Shown here: positions 1 through 12,389 of the stretch, piece by piece
Position numbering within the stretch: position 1 is the first letter of the stretch
Layout of the letters: the number at the start of each line of letters is the position of its first letter
Notes under the pieces: model-generated
Told to the model about the DNA's origin: nothing
Databases searched by the model: none
Seen by the model: the letters and a program-made list of their open reading frames with translations, nothing else
Source of the DNA: Chenopodium formosanum
Lineage: Eukaryota; Streptophyta; Magnoliopsida; Caryophyllales; Amaranthaceae
Direction of reading: 5' to 3'
Assembly (NCBI GenBank): GCA_024500155.1
Contig: CM044880.1
Span: 8,246,001-8,310,000, forward strand
DNA length: 64,000 bases
Position numbers and translations under genes: made by a program

Positions 1-34
1 GCATGGATATCCTCAGAACTTCAAAAACAAAAGG

Positions 35-3000
35 GTGGCAGCTAGTGTGCATGGTAATGACTATGATAGATCTTCTGATGAGCAAGGGAAACTGGTTCTG
101 GCACCAGCTCAGGCACAACAATACTTGAATTTTTTGGCTAGTCAGAGGAACAATGGTGATACATCTGGCTTTGAAGAAACTTTTGGCAACAAATCTGCTA
201 ATGTAGCAGGTAAAATCTGCCTATTATCCTCCATTATTAATAGTTGGATAATCGACAGTGGTGCAACTGACCACATATGCTTTGATAAATCTCTCTTTAT
301 AAGTTGGATTGAATTAAATGGAACCAATAATCATATCACTGTTCCTGATGGAAGAAGAGTTAATATCACTCATAAAGGAGATGTTCAGTTAAATTCTGAC
401 ATCACATTGAGGAATGTTCTATATGTCCCTGATTTTAGGTTCAACCTGATTTCTGTTCCTAAAATATGTGAAGATTTGGAATGTAATGCAGTGTTTACTA
501 ATAACACATGCCTTCTTCAGAGTTCTTCACTGAAGACTCAAGTTCTTGGTAAGCTCAGAGATGGTCTATACTATCTGGAAGACAGCTTGGTTCAGCACAA
601 TAACTGTCAGCAAAGCATGGCAGCTGTTTCTTTCTCTGAAGAGCATATCAATAATTCCAAGCTTTGGCATCTGAGAATGGGTCATTTACCTATATCTCAG
701 CTTGGGTATGTTCCTTTCTTTTCTGATAAAATGCAAAAACCTTGTTTAGGCAATGACTTTTGTCAGATTTGTCCTGTTTCTAGGCAACCTAAAATGTCTT
801 TTTCTTCAAGCTCAATAAAAACCACTTGTGCTTTTGAATTGATACATTTGGATGTTTGGGGTCCCTATAAAGTGAATGCTCATACTGGTTGCAATTTGTT
901 TCTGACTGTGGTTGATGACTTTACTAGAATGACTTGGGTTTTCTTTATAACACAAAAATCTGAAGCTGTTTCTGTTTTTACCACTTTTGTGAACTTTGTT
1001 GAAAATCAATTTGGTGTATAAGTTAAGTCAGTAAGGTCAGATAATGATCTTGAATTGTGTGAAGGGCTAATGAAGAGATTCTTTCTTAATAAGGGAATAG
1101 TGCAGCAAAAGAGTTGTCCTGACATACCCCAGCAAAATGGGGTTGTGGAAAGGAAACATAGGCACCTTCTAGAAACTTCTAGAGCTCTTTACTTTCAGTC
1201 CAAACTACCTGTCAAGTTTTGGAATGAGTGTGTTCTTTGTGCATCACATTTGATAAATAGAATGCCACTAAAGGTTTTGAACAACAAAAGTCCCTTTGAG
1301 TTGTTGTTTGGGCAGCTTCCTCAACTTGATTATTTGAGGATATTTGGTTGTTTGTGTTTTGTCTCTACCCTTAAACAAGGAAGATCAAAGCTAGATCCTA
1401 AGGCAACCCCTCATATTTTTATTGGATATGCTCCTGGTCATAAGGGTTATAAAGTCATGGACTTAGCCACTCACAAAATACATATTTCCAGAGATGTTGT
1501 TTTTAAAGAGCATCACTTTCCTTTCCATTTTTCTTCTTCTTCTTCTGCTCCTACTCCATTTTTTCTGCCTACCACCACAAATTTCACACCCATATATGAT
1601 GATATGATCCCTGATATATTCATTTCTTCTGATCCTCCACCAAATAATCCTCCTCCTGCTCCTTTTTCTACACCCACTTCTTTTTCTACACCTACTTCTT
1701 CTTCTTCTCCTACAATTCCTACTCCAACCCCACCATCTTCTTCTCCTCATACACATTCTACTACTGACATTGAGTTTTTCAGATCTGATAGACCAAGAAA
1801 GCCACCATCTTGGCATTCTGACTATTATTGTAATTCTGCAGCTTCTGATCAACATATCCCTCATTGGTGTAATCTGATTAAATTTTCTGATACTTCTCTG
1901 GCTCATCATTCTTTTGGGTGTTTGACTGAGTCTTTGGTTGAGCCTGCTACCTACTCTGAAGCTGCTCAAGACCCTAGATGGGTGGCTGCAATGAATAAGG
2001 AATTGCAGGCTTTGGTGGATAACAGGACATGGGTAATAGTTGACTTACCTGCTGGTAAGAGACCTATTGGATGTAAGTGGGTCTTTAAAATTAAGCTAAA
2101 AGCTGATGGGACATTTGAAAGATTCAAAGCTAGGTTGGTTGCTAAAGGCTTCACTCAGAAATATGGCATAGACTTCACTGAAACCTTCAGTCCAGTTGTC
2201 AAAATGGCTACTGTGAGATGTGTTATCGCCTTGGCTGCTTGCAAAGGGTGGAATTTGTATCAATTAGATGTCAACAATGCTTTTCTTCATGGTGATCTTC
2301 ATGAAGAGGTGTATATGAGACCTCCAGAAGGTTATTCAATCAGTCAAGGCAAGGTTTGCAGGTTAATGAAGTCTTTATATGGTCTCAAGCAGGCCTCAAG
2401 GCAATGGTTTGCCAAACTCTTGTCTGAGCTACATGTTTTGGGTTTTATACAATCCAAAAATGACTATTCTCTTTCATCAGATGGAATAATGATTTGGTCA
2501 CTATAGCTGTTGTTTATGTAGATGATGTGATTTTAACTGGCAGTGATTCTTGTGGCATACAACAGTTGAAGCTTCATCTTGATTAAGTATTCAGTATTAA
2601 GGATCTTGGTCTATTGAATTTTTTCTTGGGCATTGAGATTGGTTACATTCCTTCTGGTATTTGTCTTACTCAGAAAAAGTTCACTAAGGAACTGTTGGCA
2701 GAATGTGGCATTACTTCTTTCAAGACTGTGGTCACTCCCTTGCCTCTCAATCTCAAATTAAATGCTGAAGATGGTGATCTGTATGATGATCCTCAGTTCT
2801 ATAGGTGTATGGTTGGTAAACTAAACTTTCTGACCAATACCAGGCCAGACTTATCCTATACTGTTCAGCTCTTAAGCCAGTATATGCAATCACCCAGATT
2901 CTCTCACTTTCAGGCCTTACAGCATACTTTACACTATCTTGCTTCTACTTGTGGGCAAGGTATTCTTTTGAAAGGTTCTGAGCAACTCACTCTACAGGCC

Positions 3001-3522
3001 TTTACAGATTCTGATTGGGGATCTTGTCAAGACTCCAGAAGATCTGTTTCAGGTTATCTGATGCTTTTTGGTGGTTCACCAATTAGTTGGAAGTCCAAGA
3101 AACAAGCTACTGTATCTAAGAGCTCTTCTGAAGCTGAATACAGAGCAATGTCCTCTGCTGCAGGAGAGGTTGCTTGGCTAGTTCGGATTTTGGAGGAATT
3201 AGGTGTTACTAGCCTCAAGTCTGTCACCCTACACTGTGATAACCAAAGCACCATCTACATTGCAAAGAATCCTGTTCAGCATGAACGGACTAAGCACATT
3301 GAAATTGATGTGCATTTTACAAGGGATAAAGTCCTGGAAGGTCTTCTTGAGATTGTTTATTTGCCAACCAAAGATCAACTGGCTGATGTATTTACTAAAA
3401 TATTGCCTTCAGCTCACTTTAATGATCTTCTGTCCAAACTGGGCATGGTTTCTCCTATGCACAGTTTGCGGGGGGCTGTTGAGAATAGTCTAGAAGAACA
3501 GCAAGCCACGTCAGCAGAGTGA
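35..3522 (+). pseudogene. copia gag-pol polyprotein, broken
   Basis: Three open stretches (35-1021, 1055-2506, 2614-3522) together cover most of a copia polyprotein. The first has the protease motif DSGATDH, the His-His/Cys-Cys integrase zinc finger (LWHLRMGH, CQIC) and integrase acidic residues (HLDVWG, VVDDF). The second has the rest of integrase (QQNGVVERKHR) and the reverse transcriptase. The third holds the connection and RNase H (DSDWG, SSSEAEYRA, TKHIEID). Breaks: a TAA at 1019-1021 in the frame that continues beyond it; a frameshift near 2485-2500, just before the YVDD polymerase box at about 2514; and a TAA at 2584-2586. Both TAA codons sit where a glutamine codon is plausible, so C-to-T change would explain them. 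This is a dead element. Confidence 0.92.
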
Positions 3523-3530
3523 AGAGATTT

Positions 3531-3802
3531 TGTTATAACAAACAAATGCCAGCTCAGCAGTTTGTTATAACTGATTAATTGAATTAGTTGAATTAATTAC
3601 TGCTATTTTTATTCTCTGTATAAATGCCCAACTGTAAACATTTTATTATTAAATGTTTTCCAATACACAAAAATTAATTCCCCAAAATACTTTCTCTCTC
3701 TAGTACTTCTCTCTCCTTTTTTTCTTCTTCAAGCTTCAATGGTGGAAATTATCAACTTCTGCCATTGTTGATTGTTTGAGCTCGAGGTTTCAGATCTTTA
3801 CA
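3531..3802 (+). repeat. 3' LTR of the copia element
   Basis: The LTR begins TGTTATAACA directly after the purine tract that follows the RNase H reading frame, and it probably ends at the CA of GATCTTTACA (3793-3802). It is about 272 bp, within the usual copia range. It contains the TATA-like CTGTATAAATG near 3617 and CT-rich tracts. The right boundary is inferred from the TG...CA rule only, because no second LTR is present for comparison. Confidence 0.65.
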
Positions 3803-4012
3803 GAGGTAGTATAAAAGGTAACTAGGACTATATAATGAAAATTTCTGAAAATAGAGTGAGTAAAATGAGACGGTGAGTGTATTGTTACTTTAAAACACCG
3901 TTACATTTTCCTCTTGACAACTTCAACTGAGTTTAAAAATTTATTGTAACTTTGGTTATAATCCATTGCCAAGGCCCAAAGGTATCTCCTGTCTTGCATG
4001 CACTCCTTGGCT

Positions 4013-7000
4013 TTATACAATATTTTCTGGAAAGATCTGCTCAAGTACAAAAATGTTGTGTTAATTAACAACCTATCTACCACAAGAATATGTAATTAAC
4101 TAAACATATTATGTGACATTTATATTATAATAAATATATCTTAGCTAGGTTATAATGTTAATTATAAATTAATATGAGGAGATACAACAAATATATAGAT
4201 GATCATTACCTTGAAATCATGTCTCAAGCTTGCAGCTCTAGGGTTGTTCATCTCTGTACTTGTACTTGGAGCCCTTCTTTCGCTACGAAAACGCCGAAGG
4301 CTTACACTTCTAATCTTTATCTCCCCTCTATGAGTTGTTAATTCATCTAACAATTCAGAATCTGAAATTTCATCTTCTGCTTCTTCTTCTTCTTCATTGC
4401 CATTGTTGGCTTCATTATTGGTATTAACATCTTCCTGTTTATTGTATTTAGCATGCATTATAGTGAGCAAAACGTATATGGAGTGTTGAATGTTGATAAC
4501 TTTTAATAATGTAACAAAATCAATTCAATTTTTTGATTTGTAAATCCATTTTCAATAAATTAATTCGGAAAATAAGAGATAATTCGGATCATAAAAATAA
4601 TTAATTCAATTAATATATATTCTGTAACCTTTAATTATATAAATTGGGGACTAAGAACAAACTTCATTTAACATTATTAGTGAAAAAATAGTTTCATTTA
4701 AAGATGGCCGCACCAGCCAGGCTTGGGCCTAGGCTGTGCATGAGCCGTCCAATCTAACCTTTTGAAAACATCAACATAACATGGCATATATCAAACTAAG
4801 TGAACTTAGTCATGAGCCAAGCCAAACAGATACTAGACTAAACACAAGTCACAACCATCTTTAGTTTCAATATTATTTTTAAGTGCGAACAAAGGGTGTA
4901 TTAACTAAAACTATGTTTTAAAGTAATTTATTATATTTAACAATATTACGAACATACCTTGAAAGAGAGGGGTATACGCCTTGAAGTGCCTAGGATTTCT
5001 TCATACTCATGAGAATCGAGTTCGTGCAAGTAGTGTGACCCAAAGAATTTGGGTAACAAAACCTGCCTTATGATTATAAGAAAAACGAATGGCAAGGGGA
5101 AGATTATTCCAACTAAAGGTATCCATGTCATGCCGTAACAAATGAGCAAGTACGTCAATTGGAACAATGTAAAAGCCAAAATCCATCTAAATGGCACTGT
5201 TTCCACGTACGAAGCATGATTCCTAGCCAAAATCCTGCCAAAATTTACAAATTAAACATTATTGGTCATACACACGGACCAGCTTAATTGACACGTATAA
5301 TTTTTAACCACGTTATTTTGAGACAAGGTTAGTCAGACAAATTTATCATGTTCAAACGCCAAAAGAAAGAAAAAAAATGTAGGACAACTCACCTGTGTAA
5401 TCTGCTTTTATTAACAAAGATAAGTCGGATTCTATCCCAAAACTGGTTTCCGGGGAGACTATCAATAGCCACATACGCGATGTACCCCCAAAGAAGCGAA
5501 GATGGCAATCGCTTGAGAGCAGGCATCGCGAAAACTGCAGCTCCAAGGAGAAGAGATTGCAATAGATTGCTCAATCTTTGTTCATTTACTCGAACCGGTA
5601 TATGGTTCTCAATGTGCTTATCAGGGTCAAATGTTGTTTTACCATTACTTTCTCCCTTCATCACTACTTCCTTTAAATTTTCTAGCTCTTTAACCACTCT
5701 ATCCATCTACAAAATATTGATGACAAATAAAACATTTTATTAATCACAAAATTTAATCCAAATTAGTCTTTTTTTTTTTTTTTATAAGTACTAATACAAA
5801 TGAAATCTTACCGATTTGTTCCTCTCCATTTCTAGGAAAACAGCTTGCATATTGCCATAAATTTCAGAAGTACTAGCATTTTTATGTATGCTTTCTTTGG
5901 CACTTTCGACCATCTTTTTTCGAATAAACTGTCTTTTGAGGACGGCGAGGCTCTTGATGTGCATAGGAGAATGAGGAAGGAGAGCATAGGAAGGAGGAAG
6001 TCCAAGCAACCCACAAATCAAAGTCTGTTGATCATAACCATGCATTAAGCATTATGATATCGTTATTAGTTCTAATAAGCGTGATTTTGTTAAAAAAAAA
6101 AAAAAAAACTTATCCTAGCTTGTGTTAGATTACTTAAGAAGAGTGACTAACCGTTAAGCCAAGTAGAAAGAGGTCATAATGGTAGGCAGAAGGGTGCTTA
6201 AGATTGAATTCCTTTTGTTGTGCCATTTTCGAAGCGACATTGTGCTCGAAAAAGAAAAGAATTGCTACCATTGATCCTGGTATGAATGCCCCAAAGATGT
6301 ATTTTGTAGGCACATCCCCCATTTTCTGCAAAATTTCAAGTAGCTTGATTTATGAGATTATTAGTCATCAAAACACATAAAATGAGCACTAATTATTAAT
6401 TTTGGTCATTTAGTTAGTTATATGACTAGCTAAATTACTTACTGGAAAATTTAATTAACGGCTTATTTGATAGGTGATAATAAATGAATGATGTGACTCA
6501 TATAAATATTAGAATATCTCGTGATAATGTTTACAGTGATGAAGTTACATATACGAATTGAAAGAGGAAGAGATTACGTACACTGGCAATAGTCCAAGTA
6601 TCCCAAGAATCCCAAGGATGGGGACTAAATAATCTTCTAGGAATTCCAGAGGGAACTTTGCTAGGTACAGCATATGATAACCCAGCCCATATTATTATCA
6701 TCAATGGAACCCCAAAATTTTTTATGAAACTTCTCATCAAACCTGCATGCAAACACATCAAATACAATTAATTAAATTAATCCTTATAATTGTGTTTAAC
6801 TCATTTCATAAATTTTACAATAAAGGATATTATTTGTGAAACACTGAAACATATATTAAATTCAATTGTTGCAGATAATAAAAAAACGGAGGTAGTATGT
6901 AACTGTATATAAATTTACTTAGTGAACTAACCTGTTCCATACAACCATGACCTTGCTTTTCTAGTTTTAAATGCAGTGTAAATAAAACCTAGAGAGAATA

Positions 7001-8364
7001 AAATTGCTAGCAATCCATTTGCGTACAGCCACTCGAAATTATATGCCGGGTTTGACTCGTCGTCCTTTCCCTTGGGAACTTGAAACTCGCTTACAATCCC
7101 CTGAGAAGAGAGTATCAATTATTAAATCACCTCTCAACAATATAACAAGCACGTGCAATTGTCATGTAATAAGACATCAGACCATCTAGTCACGACGAAA
7201 AATTTAAGAGTACATATATACCCTGATAGCCTCTTGGATGAAGAGAACAGAAATCAACATCTCGATAAGTTCTTCGGCTATCCTTGTGATTCGATCAATG
7301 ATAGCACACAAATTAAATATTGACATGAGCAGCAACAAAAGAGAGGTCCATACACAAACCCTGCAACACATAATCATTCATAGGATTTAATTTGAGTTGA
7401 ATTATTCAAATGTGTATAAATTAATTTGGCAATAATAAATGTATAAGTGTATAAATATGTATATATGATAAGTCATGTAAATTACCATGCTGTCCAAGCC
7501 AAGAATAGAGGGTTAAGATCATCTTTTTTTTTAGCATAATTATACAAGAAAGTATACATAAGAACAGTTGGTTCTGCAACTCCTTGAATTAGAAGTGGTT
7601 GTCCCCCAAATATTGTGTGTATCAACCCACAAATTGCTGCTGAAGTTAAAGTTTGCACTGAACTTAGGTTTTTTCTTCCTGTCAAGTTATTAAACAAAAA
7701 TAAATATATTAATGTTATTAGAAAATATGATTGATATGACTTTGATGAAATGAGCTCAGCGATTTGAATCTGTGACCTATTGTACACAAGACTTTTAGTT
7801 TTAATATATATAAGTATATAACCATTAGGTCCTTATAGTATAACATTATGGCTTATGGTAGCTATGTGTAAAAAAAAAAAAAAAAAAAAATTAATAGAGA
7901 TTATATTTAAAGAAACCAAACTAACCTGTTTTCTTGTTCAACAGCTCCCCAAAGGCTATAGCAGGAAGAGCCGAAGCAAAAAAGATAGAAGCAGCAGGGC
8001 CAAGTATCCTACGCCATTTGAAAACATATATAATTAGAATAACCGAACAAGTTTTTAGAAGTTACATTAATTTTTAAAACGATTTATCTACGTTAAAACA
8101 AGAATATAGAACAAAGGTAAAATATTTTAGTTGTCAGTTTTCAAAATGATATTAAATTTAAGTTCATAATACAACATAGTAACTTTTAAGCTCATAATAC
8201 AACATATATTGAACATACATACCCTTATTTAAAAAAACGTAACAAAAAAAAAGAACATACCCAATTCCATGTTTGAAGCCATTCACCCAATCCTGCTTGT
8301 AACATGCAAGTCTTCCTCTTACATCGCTTCGTATACCTTTGAAAGGAGCTTTTATATAATCCAT
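4013..8364 (-). CDS. BOR4-like borate efflux transporter, copy 1
   Basis: Membrane transporter of the SLC4-like BOR family, which exports borate across the plasma membrane. Twelve coding exons with GT-AG junctions and matching phases: 8261-8364, 7926-8008, 7486-7678, 7222-7360, 6932-7100, 6582-6742, 6152-6325, 5812-6024, 5393-5706, 4958-5234, 4210-4434, 4013-4036. They give 691 aa. Family signatures are GRLACYKQDW near the N-terminus, GGQPLLIQGVAEPTV, NVASKMAQQKEFNL, SPMHIKSLAVLKRQ and VRVNEQRLSNLLQS. The tail has an acidic stretch followed by LLDELTTHRGEIKIR. This tail and the N-terminal region fit the BOR4 subgroup better than BOR1. The final 24-base exon (a seven-residue tail) is the least certain; reading through instead stops at 4162. 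The start follows a TATA box about 120 bases upstream. Compared with copy 2 it has an extra intron (6743-6931) and lacks one inside its 5812-6024 exon. Confidence 0.93.
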
Positions 8365-8482
8365 CTTTCACCTGTAATATTTGGAGAAATTAAATAGAGA
8401 GAAAATAGCTTGTGAGTTTAAGTCGTGTTGAGTTATTAGCTGAGCTCGATCAAGCTGCTCAGTTTCATTAGCACCCCTATGG

Positions 8483-8493
8483 CCTTATATATA
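8483..8493 (-). promoter_or_regulatory. TATA box of BOR copy 1
   Basis: On the minus strand the sequence is TATATATAAGG, 119 bases before the start codon, so transcription should begin near 8455. A short upstream frame (ATG at 8466-8468, stop at 8436-8438, ten codons plus stop) lies just inside or just outside the predicted transcript. Upstream frames regulate some boron-transport genes, but whether this one is transcribed is not visible here. Confidence 0.6.
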
Positions 8494-8499
8494 GCCTTA

Positions 8500-10210
8500 T
8501 TTATGGCATCATATCGCGTTGCACTTTATAAGTCTCAAGTTTGGGGTAGCAATCATAGTTGCGTACTATTTTTGGTGGTAGTGTTAGATATGTCAACACA
8601 CAAGAGTTGTGTGCGCCCAATGCTACCAGCCTACCACGACAAATACATATAGATCGACACTCCAATCATAAAACATTGTGTCAAAACATATATATGTGTA
8701 GACCGACATATAACTTGAAATCCTATGTTATATATTGGAAAAGTCAATATATTTGAATATATAAACCCTTTAAATTATGATAATTGTGCAAAAAGAGAAA
8801 AGTAAATGAATATATACTCGGTTTATATGCAAAACATTATATGAAGAATATAGTCTTTCGACTTTGACTTATGGACAAGGACAGATCTAGGTGCGGGCTT
8901 ACCCTAGTCATGACTTACCTCATCATCGATCATAATTTTTTAGTTAATCTTTAGTTTATATGTTAAACTTTTGTATATATTACACTAAAAATAGATAGTA
9001 GAGTTGGTTATATCTTCATAAATACCAATTTTATTTTATATTTAATCTGTTCTCTTACTTTATTTGTTACTCGTACTTTTATTTGTTGTTGGAAAAAGAA
9101 ATTAAAGAAATTGCATGCATGCATGCAATGATGCAATCCTAGCTAGATCAATCCGTTATTGCTGATGTAAAAAGAAATAAACGAAATTACATGCATGAAA
9201 TGATGCAATATGATAAAACATTAACATTTCTAAAAAGGACAAAATTTAATTTGTAAATGTCAATAAAAACGTTAAAATTATGTTAATATATACTTGTTTT
9301 CAAAAAAAAAAAATGTTAATATATACTTCGTATTGAATTCACAAAAAATGATGAAATTTCCATATATGTTGAATTATGTTAATTTAAAAAGCAACCTTCA
9401 ATCACTGTCTAGCTTAGAAAACTATGTCAAATCATACAAAACCTACACCCATTTTCTTATAACTTGCCATTAATCTATCTACAATAACATACATGCATAT
9501 ATACAATCTGAAGCATATAGCCTTTACAAGTTTGGTTCGAACAAATACCCTTATTATTAACCAATAAGTGTACAAAACACGTGTGACGTATCATGTATGC
9601 ACCTCTAACTTGCTCAATAGTCAATATGCAAGAAGATAACAAATACTTCATAACATACGATTTCAATATGTATGCTCCATATACTCATATACATATATAG
9701 AGTCAATAGAGACAACCAATGTCATATCATACGATTGTATATCTTATATGCTAGAGATAACCAACTATCATATCATTGTATAGCTTATGTTAGAGAGAAC
9801 CAACGTCATAGCATACAATTTCATAGCTTATGTCATACTTGTAAATAAAAGTGGCAAGAAAAAAAAAATTAAAAGCTTACGTATAATGCATACCTTATTC
9901 ACAGTTAGGTTGAAGACTACGAAAATAGATAAGATGGAAGTTAATTTTGAGGAGAAGATAAACGAATTGAAGGTGTGAAAGTGTGAAGAATGCAAAGGAT
10001 CTTACATTGGTTTATATAGACTGCTGATAACAGGTTGATAGCGGACTATTATTAGCAAAATCTTTTAATTGACTAATTCTACTACGATTTTTTTTTTTTT
10101 TTTTACAAAAACAGATTTATATCCTCGTACGGCATTATTAATAATTACTTGGTATTATTTACTCCTACTTCTAAGGAGTCCTACCCACTAACCCGATCCG
10201 TGTGTAATTT
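8500..10210. other. gene-free AT-rich DNA upstream of BOR copy 1
   Basis: No coding exon, RNA gene or clear transposon end was recognised. It holds AT-rich DNA, a GCAT-rich stretch at 9113-9125, a repeated phrase around CATACGATT/AGCTTATGT at 9660-9830, and the small poly(A) insertion listed separately at 9280-9328. Confidence 0.6.
9280..9328 (+). repeat. poly(A) micro-insertion with 16-bp TSD
   Basis: The 16-mer ATGTTAATATATACTT occurs at 9280-9295 and again at 9313-9328. Between them lies only GTTTTC followed by A residues. This is what target-primed reverse transcription leaves when a LINE (or its machinery) inserts an almost completely 5'-truncated copy. Confidence 0.75.
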
Positions 10211-10230
10211 TTATCTAACTTTAAAAGTAC

Positions 10231-10535
10231 GTGGCTGTTCACACCGTATGGCCAGGTATAATGGGGTTGCTCAGTTAGTCCTATAACTCTATAATGCCGG
10301 TATGTACTCTCTTACAGTTATAGGGGTAACTCGGTAATATAGGGGTGACTCTATCACGTATTGTTGTAGGTCTTACTTTGTTATTTAAGGGTTGCTCAAT
10401 ATATATAATAAGGGATTACTCTATCATCAGTGTTAATATATAGGGGCTACATACTCTGTTAATGTTATAAGGATTATTAATTTGTGTTTTTATAAGTGGC
10501 TACATATTATGGTCAGTTGCATAGCGCAAAAAATA
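10231..10535 (-). mobile_element. miniature relic related to the 16-kb MULE (copy a)
   Basis: The left end GTGGCTGTTCACACC... followed by ATGGCCAG matches the reverse complement of the large MULE's right terminus over about 31 positions with roughly 22 identities. The right end (AGTGGCTACATATTATGG, then CAGTTGCA and an A-run) matches the reverse complement of its left terminus. The interior is a chain of GGGGTTACT-like words (for example at 10263, 10322, 10342, 10386, 10411), the reverse complement of the large element's motif context. No coding capacity. No TSD was identified, and the borders are approximate. Confidence 0.65.
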
Positions 10536-11346
10536 CTCGATTTCTTTATACTATCATTTCGACTGCATAAAATAAAATAAGAGACAACATTACATATATG
10601 AATCGAAAATTCGTATTCTATCTACTCTGTAATTCTTTATAATGTTTTTGTTTGGAACTATTTACAACTTGAATTATCTTTTAATTTATTTCCAATAGTT
10701 TAGAAATTACATAATTATGTGGGGTTTTCCTAAATTATCTCAACGAGTGTATTAATATTATCAATTTTTTTTCTAATTTTTTTTCTAATATGTAATGACT
10801 TTAGATACTAAATGATAACATGTGCAATGACCAAATATAAATATTCACATTATTTAGGAAATTAAAATTCATTATAGTATGACATTCACAAAGCATTACA
10901 AAACGAGTACTTTGAATTAACGATATGACAAGTTTGAAATGGCAATTGAATAAAAAATAACATCAAATAACTTCGTTTATTGAAAAGTATATATGCCCTC
11001 GAAAGCATAGAAAGTTAAACAGTTGACTACTTCGTATAATTTTACTGTGCAAAAATATAATTTCCAAACATATTGAATAGTAAATATGTTCTCGAAAAGC
11101 ATAGAAGTTTTACAAAGTTAAAAAGCTGACTAAATCCATCTTCTTGGGAAAAATCATTATTGTACAAAATTCAATAATTAGTTTCATTAACCGTCACTTT
11201 ATGTAGTTAAACTTACATTAAGTTGATAGTTATCAAACTCTTTTATACTATAATTAGCAATAATTCCAACTATATAGCTCTATTCCAAATCGGGAATAGC
11301 CGTTAGTATATATATACAGGGTATCTAATATATATTTGCAGAGTAA

Positions 11347-11391
11347 GTGAATGAGGAGCCTCCAAAATCCCAACCAAGCCTCCTCATTCAC
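11347..11391. repeat. 12-13-bp inverted repeat (hairpin)
   Basis: GTGAATGAGGAG at 11347-11358 is matched by CTCCTCATTCAC at 11380-11391, with a 21-base loop; one further outer base also pairs. Nothing around it looks like a gene. A Stowaway-like TACTCCCTCCATTTC follows at 11409, so it may be part of a transposon end. Confidence 0.6.
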
Positions 11392-11874
11392 TCCCACCTA
11401 AAAAAGCTACTCCCTCCATTTCCTTTAATTCAAAAATAAAAAAAAATAAAAAAAAATGAATAAAAAAAAAAGAATATACATAGAATACATCCAACTACTC
11501 ATCTACTAAGGAGTACTAATACTCTCCAATTAAATTAATCTTATCTAAAACTAACTAATTATAATTTCAACTTCAAAAAAAAAAAAAAATGTAATAGACT
11601 AAATATAGTTATCTCAACAAGTCATCATCATTCAATCAACTCCACTTTCATTTACACTCCCCACACATACACTATTCCTTAACTACACATAAATTATGAA
11701 AGCTTAGATCACTACTATAGTATTCAATATCCGTAGTTAACCGAAAAAAAAAAAAAAAAATTAACTTTGGGATAGAATACATTTGTATTGGGTTTTATAT
11801 GTAGTCTGATTTGATAAGCAATCATCTTTGCTTTAAATCTATGTTTAGTTATGATTATCTAAAATTTTAAATAA

Positions 11875-12385
11875 TTTTTTTTTTGAAAGAAAGTTAGTGC
11901 ATATTATTAACCATTGCTTAAGGACAAAGAGTCCGTAAGTACATACGGGGCAACATCACTAGGACAATGATTTTCCAAAATTTGCTCAACCCCAAAAGGC
12001 ACTAACTTCGCGAGATGGTGAGCGACATAATTACCCTCGCGTTTAACATGTGACCAACTAATAAAATCAAAATGCATATTAGAAATAAGAATATCATAAA
12101 GGATTTTGTCAAGGTCGGAATAGATGTAGCTTGAAGTCTCGAAACTATATTTTGGCAGTCCAACTCCATAATTAGGTGCTTTAGACCATATCTTCATCCA
12201 AAGTTCACAGCAAACCAAACCGCACCGCCATCCATTCAGCAACCACATGTGGCCACCTGCCACACATTCGCCTACAACCAACAAAAAGAACCTTCCCTTT
12301 TTCCTTTCTAGCCACTACCCTAAGCCTCACCCAGCCTTCCTCCGCAAGGGATGCATTACAATTCACTTTAATAACCCCATTCACT
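11875..12385 (-). pseudogene. 5'-truncated LINE relic: RNase H-like C-terminus plus poly(A)
   Basis: Read on the minus strand, the segment encodes the end of the RNase H-like domain typical of plant non-LTR elements: NGVIKVNCNAS at the left, a segment with stops in the middle, then SHVKREGNYVAHHLAKLVPF and SDVAPYVLTDSLSL. The reading frame is interrupted by stop codons in the central part (around 12180-12200), so it is dead. After the stop at 11907 come about 20 bases ending CTTTC and then an A-run (11875-11886 as T on the plus strand), the usual LINE 3' end. Everything upstream of RNase H is absent. Confidence 0.82.
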
Positions 12386-12389
12386 TATA

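Larger units (their letters stand above)
1..3802 (+). mobile_element. Ty1/copia LTR retrotransposon, 3' part
   Basis: The segment runs from the aspartic-protease part of the polyprotein to the end of the 3' LTR. The 5' LTR and most of gag lie outside the window. The domain order protease, integrase, reverse transcriptase, RNase H is the Ty1/copia order. A purine-rich stretch (3519-3530) precedes the LTR, which begins TGTTATAACA. The coding part carries two in-frame stops and one frameshift, so this copy cannot make a full polyprotein. No target-site duplication can be checked because the left end is missing. Confidence 0.93.

Noticed and set aside
1463..1969. 168-codon minus-strand frame inside copia pol
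   Set aside because: It is an antisense shadow of the Ser/Pro-rich linker between integrase and reverse transcriptase.
3901..4083. Alternative last exon for BOR copy 1 (QDRRYLWALAMDYNQS frame)
   Set aside because: An acceptor exists and the phase would fit, but the shorter alternative at 4013-4036 resembles the tail of copy 2 and of BOR4, so it was preferred.
8436..8468. Upstream open frame regulating BOR copy 1
   Set aside because: It may begin upstream of the transcription start predicted from the TATA box. It is mentioned under the promoter but not called.
9113..9125. GCATGCATGCATGCA as a B3/RY regulatory element
   Set aside because: It is a simple 4-base repeat far from any start site, with no supporting context.
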